Source of the DNA: Phytohabitans rumicis
Lineage (GTDB): Bacteria; Actinomycetota; Actinomycetes; Mycobacteriales; Micromonosporaceae
Reading direction: 5' to 3'
NCBI RefSeq assembly: GCF_011764445.1
Contig: NZ_BLPG01000002.1
Location: 124,001-188,000 of the forward strand
DNA: 64,000 nt
Position 1 is the first letter of the stretch. Every line of letters starts with the position of its first letter. The position numbers and the translations under genes were made by a program. Shown here piece by piece: positions 48,245 to 58,077 of this stretch. The notes below the pieces were generated by a model. That model worked only from the letters and a program-made list of their open reading frames with translations. It did no database searches and was not told the DNA's origin.

Positions 48245-49303
48245 ATGCGCACCCGATCTTTGGCGGCCCTCGCCGCCGTCGCCCTCGCCCTCGCCGGCGG
48301 CCTGGTGGTGGCGGTCGCCTCCCCCGCGACCGCGGCCACCGTCTCCAAGCCGCTGCGCACCATGATCGCCGACCTGCCGGTGGCCACCGAGGTCCGCACC
48401 GGCTACGACCGGGACCTGTTCCCGCACTGGATCGACGCCGACTCCGACAGCTGCAACACCCGGTACGAGGTGCTCATCGCCGAAGCCGTCACCGCCCCCT
48501 CGGTCGGCTCCGGCTGCGCGCTGACCGGCGGCCGCTGGTACTCCTACTACGACGGCGCCTACTGGACCCTGCCCGCCGACCTGGACGTCGACCACTTCGT
48601 CCCGCTCGCCGAGGCGTGGGACTCCGGCGCCCGCAACTGGACCACCGCGCAGCGGCAGTCGTTCGCCAACGACCTGGGCGACGGGCGCAGCCTCGCCGCG
48701 GTCACCGACAACGTCAACCAGTCCAAGAGCGACCAGGACCCGGCCGAGTGGATGCCGCCGCTGAGCAGCGTGCACTGCCGGTACGTCGGCGAGTGGGCGG
48801 CGGTGAAGACCCGCTGGGGCCTGAGCGTCGACTCCACCGAGAAGAGCGCGCTCACCTCCTACGCGGCGTCCTGCACCAACGTGACCATCACCGTGGACAC
48901 GGTGCTGGGCGGGTCCACCCCGACGACGGCTCCCACGACCACGCCGCCGTCTGGCACCTGCACCGCCACGAACGGCACCGACGTCACCATCCCGGACGCG
49001 GGGTCGGCGGTGAGCAGCTCGGTCACCATCTCCGGCTGCGCCCGCGCCGCCTCGTCCACGTCCACCGTGTACGTCAACATCGTGCACACCTACCGCGGTG
49101 ACCTGGTCGTCACCCTGGCCGCCCCGGACGGCTCCACGTACACCCTGAAGAGCTCCAGCAGCTCCGACAGCACCGCGAACGTCAACACCACGTACACCGT
49201 GAACCTGTCCAGCGAGACGGCCAACGGCACCTGGTCGCTGCGCGCCCAGGACGTCTACTCCGAAGACACCGGCTACCTCAACACCTGGACCCTCACGGTC
49301 TAG
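48245..49303 (+). CDS. Secreted HNH-type nuclease with C-terminal P-domain
   Basis: A 352-residue exported protein with a Sec signal peptide (MRTRSLAALAAVALALAGGL... ATAATVS). The catalytic part (about 40-215) resembles the DUF1524/HNH nucleases of GmrSD type: DLDVDHFVPLAEAWDSGARNW carries the D-H core and NVNQSKSDQDPAEWMPP the Asn-containing block, with the Cys pair CNTRYE/CALTGG. A Thr/Pro linker leads to a C-terminal domain (about 240-352: VTISGCARAASSTSTVYVNIVHTYRGDLVVTLAAPDGSTYTL... NGTWSLRAQDVYSEDTGYLNTWTL) that matches the P/proprotein-convertase domain. A nuclease-P domain combination is unusual; P domains normally accompany subtilases. Confidence 0.82.
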   Translation: MRTRSLAALAAVALALAGGLVVAVASPATAATVSKPLRTMIADLPVATEVRTGYDRDLFPHWIDADSDSCNTRYEVLIAEAVTAPSVGSGCALTGGRWYSYYDGAYWTLPADLDVDHFVPLAEAWDSGARNWTTAQRQSFANDLGDGRSLAAVTDNVNQSKSDQDPAEWMPPLSSVHCRYVGEWAAVKTRWGLSVDSTEKSALTSYAASCTNVTITVDTVLGGSTPTTAPTTTPPSGTCTATNGTDVTIPDAGSAVSSSVTISGCARAASSTSTVYVNIVHTYRGDLVVTLAAPDGSTYTLKSSSSSDSTANVNTTYTVNLSSETANGTWSLRAQDVYSEDTGYLNTWTLTV

Positions 49304-49314
49304 CCCTCTTTTTG

Positions 49315-49366
49315 TGATCAAGGCGTCCCTCACGTCGTCATGGCGACGTGAGGGACGCCTTGATCA
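49315..49366. terminator. Bidirectional hairpin, GATC-bounded palindrome family P5
   Basis: A perfect 23-bp stem (49315-49337 with 49344-49366, ends TGATCAAGGCGTCC and GGACGCCTTGATCA) with a 6-base loop, located between convergent genes 12 bases from each stop. It can serve as a terminator on both strands. It shares the TGATCA ends with the other palindrome families. Confidence 0.75.
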
Positions 49367-49377
49367 TGGAGGGGGTC

Positions 49378-49875
49378 TCAGCGGCGGGCCCACGCCGCGG
49401 CGCGGATGTCGCGCAGCGCCTGGCGCCGCGTGTCGCCCTTCAGGGTGTCGATGTAGAGCTTGCCGTCCAGGTGATCCGTCTCGTGCTGCAGCGCCCGGGC
49501 CAGGAAGCCGCTGCCGCTCACCGTCAGCGGCGCGCCGTACTGGTCGAAGCCGTGGACCGTGGCGTACATGGCGCGCGGCGTCGGGAAGTACAGCTCCGGG
49601 ATGGACAGGCAGCCCTCGTCGCCGCCCTGCAGTTCCTCGGACACCTCGAGCGTCGGGTTGACCACGTGGCCGACCTCGCCGTCCGCGTCGTACACGAACA
49701 CCCGCGCGCCGACGCCGATCTGCGGCGCCGCCACGCCGGCCCGGCCGGGCGCGCCGAGCAGGGTGTCCATGAGGTCGCTGACCAGCGCGTGCAGCTCGGC
49801 GTCGAAGCTGGTGACCGGTTCGGCCGGCGAACGCAACACCGCGTCGCCGAGCAGCCGGATGGGCCGCATCGTCAT
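49378..49875 (-). CDS. def: Peptide deformylase
   Basis: A 165-residue metalloprotease that removes the formyl group from nascent proteins. All three motifs are present: GVAAPQIGVG (48-57), EGCLSIPE with metal Cys89, and QHETDHLDG with His131, Glu132 and His135. Two ATGs (49875 and 49869) are both possible. The gene follows pabB by 23 nt on the same strand and may be co-transcribed. A single deformylase gene is visible; many actinobacteria carry more than one. Confidence 0.96.
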   Translation of the reverse strand: MTMRPIRLLGDAVLRSPAEPVTSFDAELHALVSDLMDTLLGAPGRAGVAAPQIGVGARVFVYDADGEVGHVVNPTLEVSEELQGGDEGCLSIPELYFPTPRAMYATVHGFDQYGAPLTVSGSGFLARALQHETDHLDGKLYIDTLKGDTRRQALRDIRAAAWARR

Positions 49876-49898
49876 GGCCGAAAGGCTAGCCGCTTTGC

Positions 49899-51112
49899 CT
49901 ACCCGATCCCCAGGGCGGCGCGCAGCGGGGCGGCCTTCGCGGCGGCCTCGGCCACCTCCGCGTCCGGGTCGCTACCCCACGTGATACCGCCGCCGGCCCA
50001 CACGTGTACGCGGTCCGCGTCCACCGCGGCGGTGCGGATGGTCAGGCCCAGGTCGATCCGGTCCGGGCCGACCCAGCCCAGCCCGCCCATGCTCGCACCC
50101 CGGCCGACCGGCTCCAGCGCGGCGATCCGCTCCAGCGCGGACAGCTTCGGCGCGCCGGTCACCGACCCGCCCGGGCACACCGCCCGCAGCAGGTCGGCCA
50201 GCCCCAGCCCGTCGGCCGGTACGGCGGAGACCACCGACTCGGCCTGCCACAGGTCGCACCAGCGGCGGATCGCGTACAGCTCGTCGACGCGTACCGAACC
50301 GGTGCGGGCCACCCGGGCCAGGTCGTTGCGCTCCAGGTCCACGATCATGACGTGCTCGGCGCGTTCCTTCGGCGAGGCGAGCAGCTCCCGCCGCCCGGTC
50401 GCGGTCGCCGGCCGGGTGCCCTTGATCGGCCGGGTGGTGACCCGCCCGCCGGCCACCTCGACCAGCGTCTCCGGGGAGGCGCAGCCGATCGCCCAGCCGG
50501 CGCCGGTCAGCACCCCGCGTACCGGGCCCCGGGCAGCCCGGCCAGCCGGTGCAGGGCCGGCAGCGGGTCACCCAGGTACGCCGCCGACCCGTGCCCGACA
50601 ACGTTGACCTGGTAGACGTCGCCGCGCCCGATCGCCTCCCGCACCTGCCGCACCGCCTCGGCGTGCTGCGCCGGCGTCCAGCTCGGCTCCCACCGGCCCG
50701 GCCGCCACGGCGTCGTGCCCGCCTTCCCGGCCGGCGCCTCGGGGACGGGCCGGTCCGCCGCCTCGTACACGACCGCGACCAGGTCCGGTACGGCCGGCGC
50801 GGGGCTCGGCCGCCCGACCGGGGCACCCGCGACCCGGGCCCCGGCCGCCGCCGAGACGAACACAGCCGCCCCACAGACCTCACCCACCGCGGGCGTGACC
50901 GACTTGTCGCCGATCCGACCCAGGTCCCGCACCGGCAGTCCGTGTGTGACGAGGAACTCTTGGAGAAGATAGAAGGGATCGCCGCCGCCGTCGATCCACC
51001 ATTCGAGACGAGAACGCTCCCTCAACGCGCGGTAACGGGAAGGAAGCGCACCGCTGACAACGTTGGACCGAGTTGGGAGCGTTCCCAGTACGTCCGGTTC
51101 GAAGTGCCTCAT
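49899..51112 (-). CDS. pabB: Aminodeoxychorismate synthase component I, one frameshift
   Basis: Reads as 404 residues after one added G at 50513-50516 (RYAG joins VLTGAGWAIGCASPETLVEV). It is a chorismate-binding enzyme: EAIGRGDVYQVN, PIKGTRPAT, SPKERAEHVMIVDLERNDLARV, PGGSVTGAPKLSALERI, and GGGITWGSDPDAEV. With a PabA glutaminase it makes aminodeoxychorismate for folate; it could equally be the synthase of a natural-product pathway, but its position before def and the PIKGT motif fit PabB. The ATG at 51112 has no clear Shine-Dalgarno sequence. No pabA or pabC is in the window. Confidence 0.88.
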
Positions 51113-51235
51113 CCGAAGGGTGGATTCTCCCGTGTCAGTGCCATTACTTGTTCGAAATAGTGTCGTTCTGCTTGGTAGCGTGCGTCACTGGTCATGTGAA
51201 CCGTGACACAGCACCCCCACCGTCCGGAGAACCCG

Positions 51236-51436
51236 ATGTGTCCGCACCAACCGTGTTGCCCGTCCGCTGAAGCCACCGACCGGGAAGCCGCCCGCGTGGT
51301 GGCCTCCTTCTGCGAGCAGGGCTGGAGCCTGCTCTGCAACGGCGTCATCGTCTTTGAAGACACCGGCGAGCTCCTGCCCGACGGCAGCACCATCGCACCG
51401 CACCGCGGCCCGGCCCGACACGCCCTCGCCGCCTGA
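51236..51436 (+). CDS. Small DUF5999 family protein
   Basis: A 66-residue protein MCPHQPCCPSAEATDREAAR... that matches DUF5999, a small actinobacterial family with the conserved start MC-x-H-x-P-x-CPSA, QGWSLLCNGVIVFEDTGELLPDG and a Cys trio that may bind a metal. Its function is unknown. The ATG at 51236 is chosen since GGAGA precedes it and the family begins there; an upstream ATG at 51203 would add 11 residues. Divergent from pabB. Confidence 0.85.
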   Translation: MCPHQPCCPSAEATDREAARVVASFCEQGWSLLCNGVIVFEDTGELLPDGSTIAPHRGPARHALAA

Positions 51437-51732
51437 CAGTAGGCACGCTCCATCTGAGTGAGCATGCCACCCGCCTGGCCCCCAACGTCCGCGGGCCGAG
51501 GCTCAGGACACCGCCGTCCCACCGCACCCACCGAAGGCCGTGGACCGCCGCGGAGCTCCCCCACGCACTTTGTCCGGCCCGCGCCGCGGCCCCAGGCGCC
51601 CACGCCGGTGGGGCGGGCCGCGCCCATAGGCTCGGCGCTGTACCGGCGGCCCACGCCTTGGGCGCGCGCCGCGCCGCCTCGCGTGTGCGCCGCGCGCCGA
51701 TCAAGAAACGCGCGCCACGCGGCGCGCGCGTA
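51437..51732. other. Intergenic GC-rich DNA, no gene seen
   Basis: Very GC-rich with several GCGCGCCGCG-type runs and the partial inverted pair GCGCGCCGATCAAG...CGCGGCGCGCG near 51695-51730, which look like decayed palindromes ahead of the nested P1 element. No reading frame has convincing codon usage. Confidence 0.5.
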
Positions 51733-51835
51733 CGTCGATCAAGGACTTCCCCGCCGATCAAGGGCGAACGGCCGTGCTTTGATCTCCGAACCACGACCAT
51801 ATGCCCTTGATCGACGCGGAAGTCCTTGATCGACG
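51733..51835. repeat. Nested GATC palindrome, family P1, copy 3
   Basis: An 18-bp perfect outer stem (51733-51750 with 51818-51835, containing CGATCAAGGACTTCC) encloses an inner P1 palindrome of 57 bases (51756-51812, GATCAAGGGC to GCCCTTGATC). This is the only copy with both outer arms intact and shows the full nested form. Confidence 0.8.
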
Positions 51836-51920
51836 CGGCGCGTGAGGCGCTGCGCCGCGCGGGGTGGCGCGCGTGAGGCGTTCAGGGGGCGTTCAGGGGG
51901 GTCGGAGGACGCTCGGCGCC

Positions 51921-53198
51921 ATGGCCGAGAACATGCGAAGAAGCACCCGAAGCGTCCTGGTGGGCGCCGGGCTGGCCGTGCTGGTCGCGACCGGCGGCTG
52001 CGGCGACGGTGGGAAGCCGGGGCCAACCACCCCGGCCCGGCTGGACCCGGGCCCGACCTGCGTCAAGGCCGAGGACGGCGGCGCCTGCCTGCCGCTGGCC
52101 GACCCCGCCCGGCGGGTGGACCTGACCCGGCCGTCGTTCGGCACGCCGACGGCGGTCACCAACCCGCTCTTGCCGATCAGCACCCTGACCCAGGTCGTCC
52201 AGCTCGGGTCCGTCGAGGGCGCCCCGTTCCGGGCCGAGGTCACGCTGCTGCCCGGCACCAAGAGCATCGAGTGGAACGGCCAGCGCGTCGACACGGTCGT
52301 CTCCCAGTACGTCGCCTTCCACGACGGGCGGATCGCCGAGGTGGCCATCGACTGGTACGCCCAGGCCGACGACGGCGCGGTCTGGTATTTCGGCGAGGAC
52401 GTGTTCAACTTCGAGGACGGCGTTGTCGCCGACACCCTGGGCACGTGGGTCGCCGGCAAGGACGGCCCGCCCGGGATGATCATGCCTGGTACGCCGCGGA
52501 CCGGGGACGTCTACCGGCCGGAGAACGTGCCGGGCGTGGTCTTCGAGGAGGTCACGGTCAAAGCGACCGGCCAGCGCGTCACCGGACCCAGCGGCCCGCT
52601 GGCGGGCGCCATCGTCGGCACCGAGCTGCACATGGACGGGCTGCGCGAGGACAAGACGTTCGCCCCCGGGTACGGGGAGTTCACCACCGGCTCCGGCGCG
52701 GACGTCGAGTCGGTCGCGGTCGCGGTGCCCACCGACGCCCTGTCCGGCCCGGTCCCGGCCGCTCTGACAACGCTGTCGCAGGCGGCAGCTGACCCGGCGA
52801 TGGCGCGCAGCGCGTGGGCCGCGTACCGGGCCACCGGCGTGCCGCCGCTGCTGCGGGAGCAGATGGACCGGGCCGTGGACGCCCTCGGCAAGGCCGAGGA
52901 CGCCGACGAGCGGGAGCAGGCCGCCCTCGCCACCGCCCACGCCGCCCTGGACCTGCGCCTGCGCTACGAGCCGGCGACGGCGGTCGACCGTGAACGCTTC
53001 ACCCTGTGGGTGCGCCAACTCGAACTGGACCGCGGCGAGCCCGGCGACGTGGCCGGCGATGTCGCCACGCTGCACCGCATCTGGGACCGCTACCGCCACA
53101 CCGCCGACGCCGCGACGCAAACCCGCGTCTACGCGGCGCTCACCGCGGCCGAAGCCGGCGACCTATCGCCGATCTTGGAGTTGTCAGGTGCCAAATAG
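51921..53198 (+). CDS. Lipoprotein of unknown function
   Basis: A 425-residue exported protein. The signal peptide has a basic start MRRSTRS, a hydrophobic core VLVGAGLAVLVATG and Cys in ATGGCGDGG, a likely lipidation site. The mature part contains a beta-rich domain (LTQVVQLGSVEGAPFRAEVTLLPGTKSIEWNGQRVDTVVSQYVAFHDGRIAEVAIDWYAQADDGAVWYFGEDV) followed by a helical C-terminal half. I do not recognise a family. The ATG at 51921 or 51933 may start it. The last 9 codons and the stop TAG lie in the palindrome at 53170-53227, so the repeat shaped the C-terminus (ILELSGAK). Confidence 0.78.
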   Translation: MAENMRRSTRSVLVGAGLAVLVATGGCGDGGKPGPTTPARLDPGPTCVKAEDGGACLPLADPARRVDLTRPSFGTPTAVTNPLLPISTLTQVVQLGSVEGAPFRAEVTLLPGTKSIEWNGQRVDTVVSQYVAFHDGRIAEVAIDWYAQADDGAVWYFGEDVFNFEDGVVADTLGTWVAGKDGPPGMIMPGTPRTGDVYRPENVPGVVFEEVTVKATGQRVTGPSGPLAGAIVGTELHMDGLREDKTFAPGYGEFTTGSGADVESVAVAVPTDALSGPVPAALTTLSQAAADPAMARSAWAAYRATGVPPLLREQMDRAVDALGKAEDADEREQAALATAHAALDLRLRYEPATAVDRERFTLWVRQLELDRGEPGDVAGDVATLHRIWDRYRHTADAATQTRVYAALTAAEAGDLSPILELSGAK

Positions 53199-53227
53199 GG
53201 CATCCCGACCTGACAACTCCAAGATCG
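53170..53227. repeat. GATC-bounded palindrome, family P3, copy 2
   Basis: Arms CGATCTTGGAGTTGTCAGG and CCTGACAACTCCAAGATCG are a perfect 19-bp stem. The lipoprotein coding sequence ends inside the loop at 53198. Between convergent genes it may terminate both transcripts. See 28341-28398 for the other copy. Confidence 0.85.
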
Positions 53228-53265
53228 ACGGACTAGAGAGATCGACGGGGCTCAGGCGTACGCGT

Positions 53266-56009
<2,744 letters not shown>

Positions 56010-56069
56010 GAGCGGCTCCTGGAGAAGGTCGACGAATCGGCCCTCCCCCTCTGTCGGACCCGTGGGTAC

Positions 56070-56165
56070 TCCAGAGTCGCCTGCCCGCTGCGGTCCTTTT
56101 GCCTGAGAGGTTCCGGGGAGGATTTGCCCCTTCGGCGCCGTATGACGGTCTCTCCCGCGCGGGTG
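56070..56165 (-). promoter_or_regulatory. Glycine riboswitch upstream of gcvP
   Basis: On the minus strand the aptamer core reads GGGAGAG, GCCGAAGGGGCAA, CTCTCAGGCAAAAGGACCG in the canonical order, followed by GGCGACTCTGGAG. One complete aptamer is clear; a second full copy is not, so it is a singlet-type switch. It lies 60 nt before the gcvP ATG. A TAGGTT hexamer just upstream (56181-56186, minus strand) may be the -10 box. Glycine binding is expected to raise gcvP expression. Confidence 0.9.
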
Positions 56166-56219
56166 GTACCGGCAAGGTCAAACCTACCAGCGCCGGTGTT
56201 TCGCGCGCGTGACGCCCGC

Positions 56220-56225
56220 TACGGT
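56220..56225 (+). promoter_or_regulatory. -10 box of the aldo/keto reductase gene, leaderless
   Basis: TACGGT ends 6 nt before the GTG at 56232. No ribosome-binding site lies between. Confidence 0.5.
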
Positions 56226-56231
56226 GATCGC

Positions 56232-57224
56232 GTGACCTTCATTGCCGCGGACGACCGCTACGACTCGATGACCTACCGCCGTACCGGGCGCAGCGGGCTC
56301 AAGCTGCCCGCGATCTCGCTCGGGCTGTGGCACAACTTCGGCCACGGCCGGCCGCTGGACACCCAGCGGGCCATCCTGCGGCGCGCCTTCGACCTCGGCG
56401 TCACCCACTTCGACCTGGCCAACAACTACGGCCCGCCGTACGGGTCGGCGGAGGAGAACTTCGGGCGTGTCCTGGCCACCGACTTCGCCGCGTACCGGGA
56501 CGAGATGATCATCTCGTCGAAGGCCGGCTACGACATGTGGCCCGGCCCGTACGGCGAATGGGGTTCGCGCAAGTACATGACCGCGTCGCTGGACCAGTCC
56601 CTGGGGCGGATGGGCCTGGAGTACGTGGACATCTTCTACAGCCACCGGCCCGACCCGCAGACCCCGATCGAGGAAACCATGGGCGCGCTGGACCGCGCGG
56701 TCCGCGCCGGCAAGGCCCTCTACGTCGGCATCTCGAACTACACCGCCGCGCAGACCCGGGCCGCCGCGGCGGTCCTGCGCGACCTGGGTACGCCGCTGCT
56801 GATCCACCAGCCGTCGTACTCGATGATCAACCGGTGGATCGAGCGGGACGACCTGCTCGGCGCGCTGGACGAGGCGGGCGCGGGCTGCATCGCGTTCAGC
56901 CCGCTGGCCCAGGGCCTGCTCACCGACCGCTACCTGCAGGGCGTACCGGCCGACTCGCGGGTGGCCACCAGCCGGTTCCTCAACGAGAGCGACCTGTCCG
57001 AGGCCACCATGACCAAGGTGCGCGGCCTCGCCGACGTCGCCGCCCGGCGCGGGCAGTCGCTGGCCCAGCTGGCGCTGGCCTGGGCGCTGCGGGACGCGCG
57101 GATGACCAGCCTGATCATCGGCGCCAGCAGCGTGGCCCAACTGGAGGCCAACGTCGCCGCGCTGGACAACGTCTCGTTCACCGACGAGGAGCTCGCCGAG
57201 ATCGACAAATACGCCACCGAATGA
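56232..57224 (+). CDS. Aldo/keto reductase (YghZ/L-glyceraldehyde-3-phosphate reductase-like)
   Basis: A 330-residue NADPH-dependent TIM-barrel reductase. MTYRRTGRSGLKLPAISLGLWHNFG and DLANNYGPPYGSAEENFG (catalytic Asp and Tyr) match the AKR14/YghZ branch; the Lys is in ISSKAGYDMWPGPYGEWGSRKY and the His in DIFYSHRPDPQTP. The C-terminal cofactor motif is IIGASSVAQLEAN. E. coli YghZ reduces L-glyceraldehyde 3-phosphate and methylglyoxal. The GTG at 56232 is set by the leaderless promoter. Divergent from gcvP and first gene of the accessory segment. Confidence 0.9.
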   Translation: MTFIAADDRYDSMTYRRTGRSGLKLPAISLGLWHNFGHGRPLDTQRAILRRAFDLGVTHFDLANNYGPPYGSAEENFGRVLATDFAAYRDEMIISSKAGYDMWPGPYGEWGSRKYMTASLDQSLGRMGLEYVDIFYSHRPDPQTPIEETMGALDRAVRAGKALYVGISNYTAAQTRAAAAVLRDLGTPLLIHQPSYSMINRWIERDDLLGALDEAGAGCIAFSPLAQGLLTDRYLQGVPADSRVATSRFLNESDLSEATMTKVRGLADVAARRGQSLAQLALAWALRDARMTSLIIGASSVAQLEANVAALDNVSFTDEELAEIDKYATE

Positions 57225-57267
57225 GTCATTGCCCGGAATCACTGGGCCGTTAGCGGAATTCCGACAG

Positions 57268-57312
57268 CGCGACCGGATGAATTCCCCGCATTCAGCGGGG
57301 TATCCGGTCGCG
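57268..57312. terminator. Nested hairpin between reductase and cyclase-like genes
   Basis: An 11-bp outer stem (CGCGACCGGAT 57268-57278 with ATCCGGTCGCG 57302-57312) encloses a 6-bp inner stem CCCCGC/GCGGGG with an ATTCA loop. It may terminate the reductase transcript or act as a leader structure for the gene at 57334. It is not GATC-bounded. Confidence 0.5.
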
Positions 57313-57333
57313 TAATGCACTAGAAGTGTCGGT

Positions 57334-58077
57334 GTGACCGACCCCTCTCCCCCACACCGGCGTTTGTTGATCGCTATCGACATGGAGCGGTACAGCAACA
57401 AAGACAACCTTCATCAGTACGAGTCGCAGCAGGTCTACCGGCAGACCGTGCGGGAGGCCGCGGACGCGCTCGGCCTGGACCGCCTGAACTGGCTGACCCA
57501 GCAGGGCGGCGACGGCGAACTCGCCATCCTGCCGGCGGACGCGCCCGAAACCGCGGTCGTGGCGCGCCTCGCACCGGCCCTGGACCGCCTGCTGCGCCGC
57601 CACAACCGCGACCTGGAACCCCATGCCCGGGTCCGGCTGCGGGTCGCCATCCACAGCGGACTGGTCCATCTGGACGGTGCCAACGGGTACCCGGGCGACG
57701 CGGTCGTCACGGTGTGCCGCCTGGTGGACGCCGACCCGCTCAAGTCCGCGCTGGCCGCGTTTCCCGGCGCCGGCGCCGCCCTCATCGTGTCCGACCAGGT
57801 CTACCAGGACGTCGTCCGGCACGGCTACGACGGCATCCGCGTCGACCGCTTCCGGCGGGTTTCCGTACGCATGGCGGCTAAGCGTTTCGACGCGGTCGCC
57901 TGGATCACCGTCCCCGACGAGGACGTGACCGCATTGGCCGCGCCTTCTGCCCCGGCTGCCCCGGCTCCCCCAGTTCCCGGGGCCGGCACGGTCACGTTCA
58001 CGGGTTCGACCTTCAACGGCCCGGTCGCCGCCGGCGACCACCCCACGGCGTGGATGTCCCCCGGGGAGGCCCGATGA
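57334..58077 (+). CDS. Class III nucleotidyl-cyclase-like protein with tail motif
   Basis: A 247-residue protein. Residues about 9-193 look like a class III cyclase catalytic fold: RRLLIAIDMERYS with metal-type Asp16, WLTQQGGDGELAILP with Asp60, RVRLRVAIHSGLVHLDG, and GYPGDAVVTVCRLVDAD with Arg129. The Asn expected four residues before that Arg is Val125, so cyclase activity is doubtful although both metal Asps remain. A Pro-rich linker leads to a C-terminal tail with STFNGPVAAG (225-234), repeated in the next protein. Similar cyclase-like proteins with such tails are common in Streptomyces but uncharacterised to my knowledge. The GTG at 57334 starts it. Confidence 0.75.
   Translation: MTDPSPPHRRLLIAIDMERYSNKDNLHQYESQQVYRQTVREAADALGLDRLNWLTQQGGDGELAILPADAPETAVVARLAPALDRLLRRHNRDLEPHARVRLRVAIHSGLVHLDGANGYPGDAVVTVCRLVDADPLKSALAAFPGAGAALIVSDQVYQDVVRHGYDGIRVDRFRRVSVRMAAKRFDAVAWITVPDEDVTALAAPSAPAAPAPPVPGAGTVTFTGSTFNGPVAAGDHPTAWMSPGEAR

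Noticed and set aside
57334-58077. A confirmed adenylate cyclase
   Set aside because: The expected catalytic Asn is replaced by Val125, so only a cyclase-like fold is claimed.
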